DNA from: Thermatribacter velox
GTDB taxonomy: Bacteria; Atribacterota; Atribacteria; Atribacterales; Thermatribacteraceae
Direction: 5' to 3'
Length of the DNA stretch: 64,000 nucleotides
Assembly (NCBI RefSeq): GCF_038396615.1
Contig: NZ_CP121689.1
Span: 1,686,001 to 1,750,000, forward strand
Part shown: positions 1 through 8,970 of the stretch, one piece after another
How the letters are laid out: the number at the start of each line of letters is the position of its first letter
Numbering within the stretch: the first letter of the stretch is position 1
Notes under the pieces: model-generated
Database searches by the model: none
Told to the model about the DNA's origin: nothing
The model's input: only the letters and a program-made list of their open reading frames with translations
Made by a program: the position numbers and the translations under genes

Positions 1-1
1 G

Positions 2-1909
2 GGTGCTACTCTCCCCCTCCCGGCCCAGGAAACGCAAGTGGTACAAGTAGTAAGCGGCGACTATTACCCACCCTTTTTCTGGCTGGACGAGGAGGGAAAC
101 CCCCAGGGCATAACTGTAGATTTACTGGAAAAACTGGAGGAAAAAACACTGCTTCGCTTTGAGATAACCGCCCTTCCCTTTGCCTCGGCCCTTGAGAAAA
201 CCGCCAGTGGCCAATTTGACATGATCAATCTGATTTTCAAAACCCCAGAGCGCGAAAAGCAACTCCTTTTTTCACAACCAGTTTTACGGATTGAAGGCTG
301 GGTTTACGCAAGAAAGAACATCAGCGCTCAAAAGGCCGGAGACCTCAACCAGTACCTGATAGGCGCTGTGGAAGGTGATGCCAGCGTCGATGCACTCAGG
401 GAGAAATACCCCACACTCAGCATCGCTCTTTTCCCAGATTACGAGCGCCTGATGCAGGAAGCACGTAGTAAACGGCTTCACGCTTTCTTGGTGGAAAGCT
501 ACACTGCCCAGTACTACCTTACCAAATACGATTTGAACTCTCAGTTTCGGCCCTTAGAGAAGATAAACGAACAGTGGGCTTACTTTGCCTTTCCTCTCAC
601 GCGCCAGGACCTGGTCCCTCTCGTCAACCAGGGCCTCTCCAAAATAGCGGATGCCGAGTGGGAGGAGCTGCTTGCGCCCTATGCCTTGAGGCGGGTTTTT
701 ATGTGGCCCCACTGGCTAAATATCCTGCTTTTGGTGCTTTTTGCAGGAAGCGGTGCTTTTTTGAGCTTTTTCTTCTGGAAAAACAGCTACCTCAAAAAAG
801 AAGTGGCTCGGCGCACTAAAGAGCTCCAAAAAGCCGAGCGGGAAGCCCAAAAAGCTTACCAGTGGTTTCAGGAAGCTCTGGACGCCACTTATGCACTGCG
901 TGCCGAAGCCGATGAAAAGGTTTTTCTGGGCAAAATCCTGCAGCTTTTCTTCGGGACAGTACCCGGGATTAAAGCCCTGCTTGGTGTTTTTCTCAACCAC
1001 CAGAAAAACACCTGGAACCTTTACTACCAGGATGAAAAAGAGAGCTTGAATGCTTCCTTCGCTTTACCTGACTCCACCTCCTTCCCCAAGGATGCCCAGA
1101 AAATATATCTTTTTCTCAAAAGCGAGGGTTATCTGGATTTAAATCCTATGCTCAAAGAACTTCCCACCCAGAGCTTTACCTTTTCCAAAAAAGGAACCCC
1201 CCTGGGTGCTTTCTATATCTGGGGAGAAGACCTTGAACAGCATCGGGAACTTCTCCAAAAACTGCAGCACAACTTGGCCATTTTTTACCTCCTGAAGCAC
1301 TACTCAAGGGAAGAACAACTTTTTGAGGAGCGGACCATCTCGGCAGTGCTGAAGGCCTTAGAGTACCACGACCCTTACACCGAGGGTCACTCAGGACGGG
1401 TTGCCCACTACGCACAGTGCATAGCCCGAATGCTGGGCATAAACGAAAAGGAGGAACAGTTGCTCCGCCGGGCAGGGCTACTTCATGACATTGGGAAAAT
1501 CGCCGTTCCCCGGCACATCCTCACCAAAAAGACCACCCTGGACCTTGAAGAGTACGAGGAAGTGAAAAAGCACTCCAAAAAAAGCTATGAACTCATAAAA
1601 AGCGTGGAAGGCCTGACAGAAATTGCCGAAATCTGCCTTTACCACCACGAGCGCTTCGACGGGGCGGGCTATCCCGAAGGGAAGGATGATGACCATATTC
1701 CGCCTCTTTCCCGAATTCTCGCTGTGGCTGACAGCTTCGACGCTATGACCAGCGAGCGCCCCTACCGGCGCTTGCTCACCTTTGAAGAAGCCTTGCTTGA
1801 GCTGCGCCTGTGCGCTGGAGGGCAGTTTGATCCCCAAATCGTTGCCGAAATCCTCAAGCACTCCGAAACGCTGAGGGAAGCTTTTGAAAGCCACCTTGCA
1901 AAAAGGTGA
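2..1909 (+). CDS. SBP-type sensor HD-GYP c-di-GMP phosphodiesterase, 5' end outside window
   Basis: The frame is open to the left edge, so the true start and most of the signal peptide lie outside; a GTG at 38 is only an internal possibility. The first ~225 visible residues form a family 3 periplasmic solute-binding domain (YYPPFFW, FDMINLIFKTPER). One membrane segment follows (~228-248), then a coiled coil, a GAF-like stretch and a C-terminal HD-GYP domain. HD-GYP motifs are complete: LLHDIGK near residue 482 and HHERFDGAGYP further on, so c-di-GMP hydrolysis to pGpG/GMP is expected in the cytoplasm, controlled by a periplasmic ligand. It is the only c-di-GMP protein here with a canonical HD-GYP site. 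Confidence 0.9.
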   Translation, partial: GATLPLPAQETQVVQVVSGDYYPPFFWLDEEGNPQGITVDLLEKLEEKTLLRFEITALPFASALEKTASGQFDMINLIFKTPEREKQLLFSQPVLRIEGWVYARKNISAQKAGDLNQYLIGAVEGDASVDALREKYPTLSIALFPDYERLMQEARSKRLHAFLVESYTAQYYLTKYDLNSQFRPLEKINEQWAYFAFPLTRQDLVPLVNQGLSKIADAEWEELLAPYALRRVFMWPHWLNILLLVLFAGSGAFLSFFFWKNSYLKKEVARRTKELQKAEREAQKAYQWFQEALDATYALRAEADEKVFLGKILQLFFGTVPGIKALLGVFLNHQKNTWNLYYQDEKESLNASFALPDSTSFPKDAQKIYLFLKSEGYLDLNPMLKELPTQSFTFSKKGTPLGAFYIWGEDLEQHRELLQKLQHNLAIFYLLKHYSREEQLFEERTISAVLKALEYHDPYTEGHSGRVAHYAQCIARMLGINEKEEQLLRRAGLLHDIGKIAVPRHILTKKTTLDLEEYEEVKKHSKKSYELIKSVEGLTEIAEICLYHHERFDGAGYPEGKDDDHIPPLSRILAVADSFDAMTSERPYRRLLTFEEALLELRLCAGGQFDPQIVAEILKHSETLREAFESHLAKR

Positions 1910-2793
1910 GTTTGGGAAACGGTAAAAAGAACCGCTTCGGCCTATCACCGTTACAGAACCTGCTGAATTTACCGGAAAATCCTTTGAGAAATTTCAAGGA
2001 CTCCTTTGCGTACTCAAGCCTTGAGTATAGCTTTCCGAGTAAAAGCCAAAATCAGCAGAATAAAGGAATACCAGGTAAGGATCGCAAGCAATTCGAGCCC
2101 CTCCGTAACATTCGCAAAGCAGGTTGCTACTTCGCACGTCCTGCGGCATAGTCAAACCAGGCGACTTTTGCTCATCGAGCACCTTCCCCTTGGCAAGAAT
2201 CCCGGATGCAAGGCGATTACTTTCTCTTGAGAGTTCCACTTCCCCAGGAATTAAAACAAAAACTAAGAGGAGCTTCTCGAGAAATGCCTTTGAGGACTTG
2301 GTCCTGTGGTCAATCAATGACACATCGGTCTCTTCCACAATAAGGAAGTTGTGTCGCTCTACTAATTGACCTTATTGCGCTCACCAGGCCTAAAGGGGAT
2401 ATTTTTTGGGATTATATAATTTAATTTCACGACTGCCTTGGCAAGCCCTGTTAGCCCTCTTTCCAAGCAGACAGGATTTTTGCAACCAGGCCCTATTTTC
2501 ACGCTTTTCTTCTCTTCGTTGCCCAGGCCCTGAAGCTTTCAAAAAGAAGCTATCTTCAAACCCAGTTTTTTATACTCTAACGAACAATGCAATCTCCTTC
2601 GGCCACCCAAAGATAGCGCCAGCCCCTTAAGGATTAACAGTAACTCCCCATAAGACTACCCCTTTCCAAAAACCCAAAAAATAAAGACCCGGAGTGTATA
2701 AACACCAGTAAGCCGGTAAAAAATCACCAACACGGTGCAATATTCTTTAGTAAGAGGTAAAATAACCTGTAAGCAAAAAGCTTGAGGTGAAAG
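1910..2793. other. 880-bp stretch without a convincing gene
   Basis: Short overlapping frames occur on both strands but none shows a family motif or a good ribosome-binding site. The longest, 1994-2338 on the minus strand (114 codons), resembles nothing I recognise and could be a gene remnant. A small inverted repeat (TACTCAA/TTGAGTA) lies at 2011-2027. The last ~60 bases before the bactofilin gene are AT-rich and probably hold its promoter (TAAAAT near 2757). Confidence 0.4.
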
Positions 2794-3267
2794 GTGCCCA
2801 ATCCTTTGCAAAGCGGAATTGACAATTTGGAAGCGCTCTGCAGGCGCTGGTTCGAAAAGCGCGAAAAGAAGGCTTCTTTGGAAAAGGCGCTCCATGCTTT
2901 TCTGCTTGACCTTTTCATCCCCCGTGGGGCACTCCTTAGGGGCGAGATTGAGTCCCAAGGACTGGTGCGCGTTGAAGGCGAGCTGCGAGGTGTCCTCCTT
3001 TGTCCGGTGCTTTATGTTGCCGAAGGAGCAAAGGTCGTCGCAGAGGTGAAAAGCGATTTTGTGTACCTTGCCGGTAGTATGCGGGGCATAGTGCGTGCCA
3101 GCTACCTCTACCTACCCTCCAGTGGGGATTTTCAGGGAGATATATTCGTGCGGGCTTTCTGGGCAGAAAGCGGAGGGAAACTCAAGGGAAAGGTGGTCAT
3201 CGAAGACCATGGAAAAGCTCAGGGAAGCGAAACTCAACCTGGGGAAGCTGGACCCCAAGCTTCTTGA
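2794..3267 (+). CDS. bactofilin-like polymer-forming cytoskeletal protein
   Basis: A 157-residue protein. Its middle (~45-145) is a run of short beta turns with the G.. V.GELRG..L pattern of bactofilins (polymer-forming cytoskeletal, DUF583): LRGEIESQGLVRVEGELRG, then AEGAKVVAEV and GKLKGKVVIE. Family members self-assemble into filaments at the inner membrane. The N-terminal ~40 residues are charged and helical. The start is GTG, preceded closely by GAGGTGA. The next gene starts inside this one, so the two are likely translationally coupled. A cell-shape or scaffolding role is inference. Confidence 0.72.
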   Translation: MPNPLQSGIDNLEALCRRWFEKREKKASLEKALHAFLLDLFIPRGALLRGEIESQGLVRVEGELRGVLLCPVLYVAEGAKVVAEVKSDFVYLAGSMRGIVRASYLYLPSSGDFQGDIFVRAFWAESGGKLKGKVVIEDHGKAQGSETQPGEAGPQAS

Positions 3268-4234
3268 AAAGTTGGTACTCAAGCACCAGGGAGCAGAGCG
3301 CCCGGAAGTGGTTTTTGCGGGCTCGGTAGGCCGGGACTGTGGCATTTTGCGCTTTGGGGAGGTATTGCTTGCCCTAAGCTGCGACCCCATCACCGGTACC
3401 GCCCAGGGGATTGGCACCCTGGCACCGCATGTTGTGGCCAACGACCTGATATGCGCTGGAGCCGAGCCGGTGGGGGTTTTGCTCAGTCTGCTTTTCCCTC
3501 CCCTCACTACCCCTCAGGAAGTGGCCCTGGTCATGGAAGAAATTGACCAGACCTGCCGTAAACTGGGGATAAGCATTCTGGGCGGACACACCGAAATCAC
3601 CGATGCGCTGAGTCGGGTGATTGTCCACTGCGCCGGAGTGGGCAAAGTCCTGCTCAACCCTCCACCAGACCCCACCCGTATTCAGCCCGGAGACTGCATC
3701 CTGATGACCAAAGGCGCCGGCATTGAGGGCACTGCCATCCTGGCCCGGGAAAGAGAAGAGGAGCTGCGCACAGCCATCCCAGAAGAGCTTTTGCGCCGGG
3801 CTCAATCTCTGATAGAGCAAATCAGCGTGGTTGAAGAAGGAAAAGTAGCCCTGCGCTTTCCAGTGCACTGCCTGCACGATGCCACCGAAGGGGGCATTCT
3901 GGGCGGTGTATGGGAGGCGACTGAAGCAGCAAGATGCGGTTTTTACCTTGAAGAAGAAAAAGTCACCGTGTACCCGGAAACCGAAGCTCTGGCCCGCCAT
4001 TTCCAGATTGACCCCCTGACCCTGATTGGAAGCGGTTCGCTGCTCATTTTCACCGACCATCCCGAACCACTCCTTTTTGCTTTGCGGGAAAAAGGCATCA
4101 CTGCCTCCTGCATCGGCAAAGTCACCGCAAAAGACACTCGTTGTATTAAGCGTAAAAACGGAAAAGAGGAGGAAATACGAGAATGTCCTCAGGATGCACT
4201 CTGGAAAATCAGCGAAGCTACGCGCAAAGAATAG
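3209..4234 (+). CDS. AIR synthase-related (HypE/ThiL-like) protein
   Basis: A 341-residue member of the AIR-synthase/HypE/ThiL fold, which binds ATP in a dimer-interface site. The ATG at 3209 is chosen because the homologous part begins MEKLREAKLNLGKLDP; the frame stays open upstream without family similarity. Conserved elements are GSVGRDCGILRFG, the CDPITGTA segment, LGGHTEIT and the glycine-rich HDATEGGILGG loop. It resembles the HypE-like family often called hydrogenase maturation factor, but no hydrogenase or hyp gene is nearby and the C-terminal Cys tail of true HypE is absent, so the substrate is unknown. The start overlaps bactofilin by 59 bases; the end overlaps the next gene by 52. 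Confidence 0.75.
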   Translation: MEKLREAKLNLGKLDPKLLEKLVLKHQGAERPEVVFAGSVGRDCGILRFGEVLLALSCDPITGTAQGIGTLAPHVVANDLICAGAEPVGVLLSLLFPPLTTPQEVALVMEEIDQTCRKLGISILGGHTEITDALSRVIVHCAGVGKVLLNPPPDPTRIQPGDCILMTKGAGIEGTAILAREREEELRTAIPEELLRRAQSLIEQISVVEEGKVALRFPVHCLHDATEGGILGGVWEATEAARCGFYLEEEKVTVYPETEALARHFQIDPLTLIGSGSLLIFTDHPEPLLFALREKGITASCIGKVTAKDTRCIKRKNGKEEEIRECPQDALWKISEATRKE

Positions 4235-4815
4235 GTACTGCCCTTTTCCCTCGCCGGGGCTTTCTCTGGGGAGCGCTGGGAATCCTGGTTTTTCTCTCTG
4301 CCCATCCCACTCCGCAGCTTTTCAAAACCGGGATTCTTTTGATCGTTGCAGGCACTGCTCTTCGTGCCTGGTGCGCTGGCTATATCAAAGCCCACCGGGG
4401 CAAGATGCATAACGTGCGGGAGCTTCTCACCTGTGGGCCTTACGCCCATTTGCGTAATCCTCTGTATCTTGCCAACGGGATAATAGGAAGCGGGGTAGTC
4501 TTTCTCTCCGGGAAGCTTTTCTGGTTTTTATTCTTCATTCCGTTTCTTTTTCTGCTTTACGGTTTCATCGTGAGCGCTGAAGAGGCTTTTCTCAGCGAGC
4601 GTTTCGGGAGCGAATACCAAAAATACGCAGAAGCGGTGCCTCGCCTCATTCCCCGGCTCACTCCCTACCCGAACAGGAAGCACTCGCCCTTCTCCTGGCA
4701 TGCATTTCTAACCAGCGAAATTCACACCCTGGTTACCTTTTTACTGGTGATACTCCTTTTCTATCTCCGGGGGACTTCCCTTTTCTCTTTCTTGAACCGC
4801 TTCCACCTCTTCTGA
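4183..4815 (+). CDS. isoprenylcysteine carboxyl methyltransferase family protein
   Basis: A 210-residue membrane protein with about four hydrophobic segments. It carries the ICMT/PEMT core GPYAHLRNPLYLAN, where SAM and the methyl acceptor bind, and the trailing EEAFLSERFGSEYQKYAEAVPRLIP block. Bacterial members methylate small or lipid substrates that are mostly unknown. GGAGG at about 4170 precedes the ATG. It begins inside the HypE-like gene in another frame, and its 3' end runs 75 bases into the convergent amaP-like gene. Confidence 0.78.
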   Translation: MSSGCTLENQRSYAQRIGTALFPRRGFLWGALGILVFLSAHPTPQLFKTGILLIVAGTALRAWCAGYIKAHRGKMHNVRELLTCGPYAHLRNPLYLANGIIGSGVVFLSGKLFWFLFFIPFLFLLYGFIVSAEEAFLSERFGSEYQKYAEAVPRLIPRLTPYPNRKHSPFSWHAFLTSEIHTLVTFLLVILLFYLRGTSLFSFLNRFHLF

Positions 4816-5346
4816 GGGAGCAAGGTCCACAAAAAGCCGCACATCGTGTAGCACAATTCCCGTCTGGCGCTCAATGCGCTCCTTGATACGGTTTTGGACC
4901 AGGGAAGAAAGCTCTGGAATCACCGTATCCGGCTTAACCAGGAGCTTCACCACCACTGAAGGGCCTTGAGCAGCGCTTTCTACCTGGGGGTCGATGGAAA
5001 CAATACTTGGTATATCTTTGAGAGCCTCGCGGGTAAGCGCCCTGATGGAAGCAAAGGAAATGCGGATTTTTCCCTCTCCGGTGTCAAAAACCAGATGCTC
5101 CTCCTTCCTGCGCAAAAGGAGCAGGCGAAACACAAAGCAGGCTGCAATCAGGAAAAGCGCACTCAGCAGAACACCCAGGAACTGCTTGAAAAGCCCTCCA
5201 GTAAAGAAAAAGTACACTGCTGTAATCGCTCTCTGGATAGAAAGCAGGGGAACGACGCCTAAAATCAGCAATAAAAGCTCGACACCCAAAAATACCAGAA
5301 TGACCCCAATCAAAAAAGTGAAAAATTTACCCCAGAAAGGCCTCAT
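4741..5346 (-). CDS. amaP: Asp23/AmaP-type alkaline shock membrane anchor protein
   Basis: A 201-residue protein. Two N-terminal hydrophobic hairpin segments (~8-30 and ~55-75) are followed by a positively charged RLLLLRRKEE boundary and an Asp23-like cytoplasmic domain (IRISFASIRALTREALKDIPSI...VESAAQGPSVVVKLLVKPD). This is the layout of AmaP, which tethers Asp23 proteins to the membrane and is linked to envelope stress. The start overlaps the stop of the Rad52-like gene by four bases (ATGA), so the two are coupled. The symbol rests on architecture only. Confidence 0.75.
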   Translation of the reverse strand: MRPFWGKFFTFLIGVILVFLGVELLLLILGVVPLLSIQRAITAVYFFFTGGLFKQFLGVLLSALFLIAACFVFRLLLLRRKEEHLVFDTGEGKIRISFASIRALTREALKDIPSIVSIDPQVESAAQGPSVVVKLLVKPDTVIPELSSLVQNRIKERIERQTGIVLHDVRLFVDLAPSEEVEAVQEREKGSPPEIEKEYHQ

Positions 5347-5921
5347 TTGCCTCCCTCCTTTTCCTTCTTTTTAACCTGGTTAGCACTCCCTCCAGCACGC
5401 AGCTTATCGATGAGCATTGATGCTTCCTGGCTGGTGAGCTGAGCAATCTTCTCCTCATCGATTTTTTTACCCTGGGCCCGCAAAAGGTCGCGGATAAAAG
5501 CCTTTTGCTTCTCAGTTGCCAGGCGGGCCACCCGCTCGCCGTGCTCCTCCTCTTCTTGGTAAAGGTAAAGCCCCACTCCCAAAAGCGTGGCACACTTTTT
5601 AAGGGCATCGGAAGCGGCAGCTTTGAGGTCAAAGCCAAGGTCCAGGGGTCTGCCTGATGCATCCAGGGTGATGTTTTTGAAGCCGAACTGCTCCTTCACC
5701 ACACCTTCACACTGCAGCCTCCCTAAGACCCAGATATAGCCGTTTTCAAGGTCGATTTCCTTTTCCCGGATTTCAAAAGACCAGTCGCCGTCGAAGGCTT
5801 CGTTCAGCCGCTGAATGACCGAGGCAGTCTCCACGTAGTGCAGTTCCTCACCGCTTGGGCCAGGGCGGGTTTTCACTTCTTTTTTGGTGAAGCGGCGCTC
5901 CAGAATCTCCCGATTCCTCAT
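5343..5921 (-). CDS. Rad52/Rad22-like single-strand annealing protein
   Basis: A 192-residue protein with the Rad52/22 fold: YVETASVIQRLNEAFDGDWSFEI near the N-terminus, then GFKNITLDASGRPLDLGFDLKAAASDALKKCATLLGVG. The second block is the strongly conserved AASDALKKCA.LLGVG signature, seen in phage annealing proteins and some chromosomal copies. A basic C-terminal tail (QVKKKEKEGGK) may contact DNA. No phage genes surround it, and it is coupled by ATGA overlaps both to the upstream acetyltransferase and to amaP. A role in annealing or repair follows from the family. Confidence 0.82.
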   Translation of the reverse strand: MRNREILERRFTKKEVKTRPGPSGEELHYVETASVIQRLNEAFDGDWSFEIREKEIDLENGYIWVLGRLQCEGVVKEQFGFKNITLDASGRPLDLGFDLKAAASDALKKCATLLGVGLYLYQEEEEHGERVARLATEKQKAFIRDLLRAQGKKIDEEKIAQLTSQEASMLIDKLRAGGSANQVKKKEKEGGK

Positions 5922-6436
5922 TCCCCATCACCTTCTTTAAGCATTTTCTGATATACCACAACGTCCACAAACTTCCCAAACTTGTAGCCCACTTCCTTGA
6001 GCTCACCCCGCCGCACAAATCCCGCTTTCTCGTGGAGCATCACGCTGGCCAAGTTTTCGCTGGCGATGAAGGCCAGGATGGAATGGTAAGAAAGCTCCCG
6101 GGCATGGGCGATGAGCGCCGAAAGCAGGACAAAGCCAATGTTCCGGCGACGGCTGTCCCGGCGCACATACACCGAATCAGTAACCGTGTAGCGATAGCCT
6201 TCGCGGTCAGAGTAAGGGTTCAGGGAAGCCCAGCCCAGTATCTCCCCTTCTTCCTCAAACACAAGAAGCGGATAGCGCTCATCGTGCTCGGCAAACCACT
6301 TCTTCTGCTCTTCCTCAGAACGGGGGAAAATGTGAAAAGTGGCCAGGCTGTTGAGCACTGCCTCGTTGTAAATGGCCGTTATGGCAGCAAGGTCTTCCGG
6401 TTTCGCTCTTCGGACACAATAAATTTTCTCTCGCAT
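5918..6436 (-). CDS. GNAT acetyltransferase, phosphinothricin acetyltransferase-like
   Basis: A 172-residue GNAT protein starting MREKIYCVRRAKPEDLAAITAIYNEAV. The YNEAV...SLATF opening, LGWASLNPY and TDSVYVRRDSRRRNIGFVLLSALI (acetyl-CoA loop) fit the Pat/Bar subgroup, which N-acetylates amino-acid-like amines. The frame remains open 30 codons upstream without family similarity, so the internal ATG is used. TACAAT lies only ~12 bases upstream of the ATG, so the transcript may have a very short leader. First gene of the GNAT-rad52-amaP run. Confidence 0.8.
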   Translation of the reverse strand: MREKIYCVRRAKPEDLAAITAIYNEAVLNSLATFHIFPRSEEEQKKWFAEHDERYPLLVFEEEGEILGWASLNPYSDREGYRYTVTDSVYVRRDSRRRNIGFVLLSALIAHARELSYHSILAFIASENLASVMLHEKAGFVRRGELKEVGYKFGKFVDVVVYQKMLKEGDGE

Positions 6437-6721
6437 GGCCCTTATATTGTAAGACTTTTTAGGCAATGTGAAAAGAAGCAAGCCCTGCAAGCGAAGGCAT
6501 GCTAAATCCATCTGGGTATTCCCCATCCGTTTTTACTATTACATTACTCTCCTCGTGGTTCCACCTCGAAACACCAAGTAGGCACGCCGGTTTCCTCTTT
6601 TCAAAACTTACACCAGCCAGGCTGTGTCTTTATTATAACCTCCTTCGAGAGATACCTCTCAAAATCCGTTCCCAGAAACCCTTTACACATATCAAAAAAC
6701 AATATCTTTTATAACGAAGAC
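6437..6721. other. intergenic, no gene seen
   Basis: AT-rich stretch between the divergent acetyltransferase and the decayed HEPN gene. I see no ORF with a family match and no clear terminator; promoters for both neighbours are likely here. Confidence 0.4.
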
Positions 6722-7120
6722 ATGCGGAAAATTACTCTTAAGTGCCTAAAGCAGTCTGAAGCGGACCTTCAGACTGCTTTAGGCAACCTCAAAAACAAAC
6801 ATTGTGAGTGGGCTTTCAGGCTCAGCAGAGTGGAGAAAAAGCCCTGAAGGTTTACCTTTACGATAAAGGGTACACTTCCATCATAACCCATTCCTTGAAA
6901 GAACTGGTTCGTGAATGCACAAGACTTGATGTCACTTTCAACCAGTTACCCCACAAAGCAAAGAAATTGGACATGTTCTACCATTCCCACTCGAGAACCA
7001 AAACGGCCTTTCCGGTGATGTAGCTTCCGCAGAGTTTTACGAAGAGGAGGATTCAAAAGCATGCATAAGCTCCGCCGAGTTGATCCTGCAGACCGTGAAA
7101 AGCTCATTAAAAAAGCTTAT
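6722..7120 (+). pseudogene. HEPN-domain toxin gene, frameshifted remnant
   Basis: Three frames are needed to read one HEPN protein. The ATG at 6722 gives MRKITLKCLKQSEADLQTALG...CEWAF. The frame from 6808 then gives FQAQQSGEKALKVYLYDKGY and the helical body to about 7020. A third frame gives SAEFYEEEDSKACISSAELILQ. Together these match the usual EWACFQAQQAAEKALKALL and YEFYTEEDA patterns of HEPN proteins paired with nucleotidyltransferases. Two indels (near 6810 and 7020) therefore break it. The right boundary is approximate because the last frame runs on into the nucleotidyltransferase remnant. Confidence 0.75.
6743..6785. repeat. perfect 19-bp inverted repeat inside the HEPN remnant
   Basis: The left arm (6743-6761, TGCCTAAAGCAGTCTGAAG) and right arm (6767-6785) are exact reverse complements around the 5-base loop CGGAC. 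No T-run follows, so it is not an ordinary terminator. It lies within the codons for the first HEPN helix. Confidence 0.9.
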
Positions 7121-7407
7121 TAAATCAGTAAAGGAGTTTGCTCAAAAGCTTAAAGCCCTTTTTCCAATAGAAAAAATCTACCTTTACGGCTCGGTAGCGC
7201 GGGGTGAAATTCACGAGGGAAGTGATATTAACCTCATTCATTGTCGGCAACTTTAAGGAACGCTTCTTCGAGCGCATGGGCTTGATTCTGGAGCTTCCTG
7301 AGCTCCCCATAGAACCCCTGGTTTACACCCAAGAAGAGTTCAAAGCCCTGCAGGAAGAGGGCAATCCCCTCATCAAGGAAGCCCTCTGCAGTGGTGTGGA
7401 GCTTTAG
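7121..7407 (+). pseudogene. MNT-type nucleotidyltransferase, frameshifted remnant
   Basis: The first part (to ~7255) reads KEFAQKLKALFPIEKIYLYGSVARGE...GSDINLI. The frame then moves to one that reads IVGNFKERFFERMGLILELPELPIEPLVYTQEEF to the stop at 7407. Joined, they form a minimal nucleotidyltransferase of the kind paired with HEPN toxins. Besides the frameshift, the GSX10DXD motif reads DIN instead of DID, which would remove a metal-binding Asp. It follows the HEPN remnant as usual for the pair. Confidence 0.75.
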
Positions 7408-8811
7408 CAGGTTCTCACACCCCGCGTAGTGCTTTCAACTTCTTTTTGCGGTACATTCTGCCATCGGCAAGCTCCAGGAGCTTATCGATATCTGAAGCAT
7501 CATCAGGAAAAGAGGCGATGCCGTAGCTAAAGTCGAGGGTGATTCCTTCAACAAACTTTTTGGTACGGAATTCAGCATGAATGCGCTCCATGATTTCTTC
7601 TACTTGCTGGTGGCTTAATCCGGGAAACACAAAGCAAAACTCATCTCCCCCGTAACGGGCGACCAAATCTTCTTTGCGAATGTGCTTTTCAAACCAGATA
7701 CCAATACGCTTCAAGCACCTGTCCCCCTCGCTGTGGCCTAAAAGATCGTTAGCTTTTTAAACTTATCAAGGTCTACAAAAACCAGCGAAAAAGGCACCTT
7801 ATCCTCTATCAATTCTTTTAAGCGGTCCTCAAGATATCTACGGTTGGGAATTCCAACCAGAGGGTCAATCTGAGCCAGCCTTTCTGCTTTCTTCTTCTCC
7901 CTTTGCAGCTCCTTTTCGCGCTCGCTCAAGGCTTCAACCATGCGGGCAAAATGTACCGAGAGAAGACCAATTTCATCGTTCCTTCCTACTGGAAGCTGCA
8001 GGGAATATTCACCAGAGGCTACCTGCTCAGAGGCTCGATACAGATTCCGTAGAGGGCGCAGAACCACTCTTTCAAAAACATAATTCAAAAGAAAAAGCAG
8101 GAGCCCAAATCCCACTCCCAGAAAAAGCAGCACACTCCCTGCCCACCTGCTTACCCGAAGCGGTATTTCATAGCGCCTGCGCAGCAGAAACTTCTTTAAA
8201 GGTTCCCCGGATTCTCCAGTGACTTCACAAACAGCGTAAAGGTACCCTCCCTCGGTAAAAGCACTCTTATGCTGCCAGTGGGAGGGCAACTCCAACCATT
8301 CAGGTGGCAGTTCTCCAGAAGAAACATCCACAATGTCACACCCCAGAATTTGCGACCATTCTTCAAGTAGCTCTACATCGATGGGCTTTGCAAAACTTAA
8401 AAAAGCTCCATACTCTTTGTCCCCTTCGTCATTGGTCACCGGAGCGGTAACCACCATCCAGAGGTCCTCACCAGAGAGCAAAAACACTGCCCCGGAAAGA
8501 GAAGATGGAGGAAACTTGCCGGGCCGAAGCGGCCAGTTGGGTGAGGCAGTGATTATTTCTCCGCTTTCGGTGACCAAAAGCACCGAATAGCCAAACTGCT
8601 CCCGTACCCAGGGCTCCAGGTTCTCCTCAATCCATCCCTCATCGCGCTCCACAACCGCCTTTTCCCCCAGTTCCGCCCACATGCTGTAATCCGGAATGTG
8701 ATTCTCCAGCCGATTTTTCTCTTTCTCAAGAAGGAGGTTAAAAGTGTTGCGCAACCTTGCTGCTTCCTGCAGAGCCTCCTCCTACGAATAATTATGGTAT
8801 AAACTTAAACA

Positions 8812-8931
8812 GGGACAGAGAACCATCGCTATCCTAAGCCTTAGAGCTTCAAGAGGAGTCTGTTCCCCGTCCCTAAAGTCCCTATTGGTTGATTTGGCTA
8901 CCAAGCCACTGTCAAGCGGGAGATAGGACTT
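8812..8931 (+). ncRNA. putative IS110 bridge RNA
   Basis: Two consecutive stem-loops occupy the non-coding left end. Stem 1 pairs 8812-8823 with 8862-8873 and encloses a 38-base loop capped by CTAA/TTAG (8834-8844). Stem 2 pairs 8876-8885 with 8923-8931 (one bulged C) and encloses a loop capped by GGCT/AGCC. This matches the target-binding then donor-binding loops of bridge RNAs. Guide matches support it. RNA 8852-8858 can pair with the right target flank 10169-10175 over 7 positions (one G-T). RNA 8888-8894 has the sense of the right end plus core, 10164-10170 (GTTGA, then TT versus CT). The left target guide shares only TCCT with its flank, and I could not place the right donor guide. Confidence 0.7.
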
Positions 8932-8970
8932 GGGACGAAAAACCAAAAATAACTTTTGCGAGGTCTGGCC

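Noticed and set aside
3374-4060. 228-codon open frame on the minus strand
   Set aside because: Antisense of the HypE-like gene; shadow frame.
3209-4234. selenophosphate synthase
   Set aside because: The fold is related, but the N-terminal catalytic Cys/Sec-Lys region of SelD is absent and HypE/ThiL-like motifs fit better.
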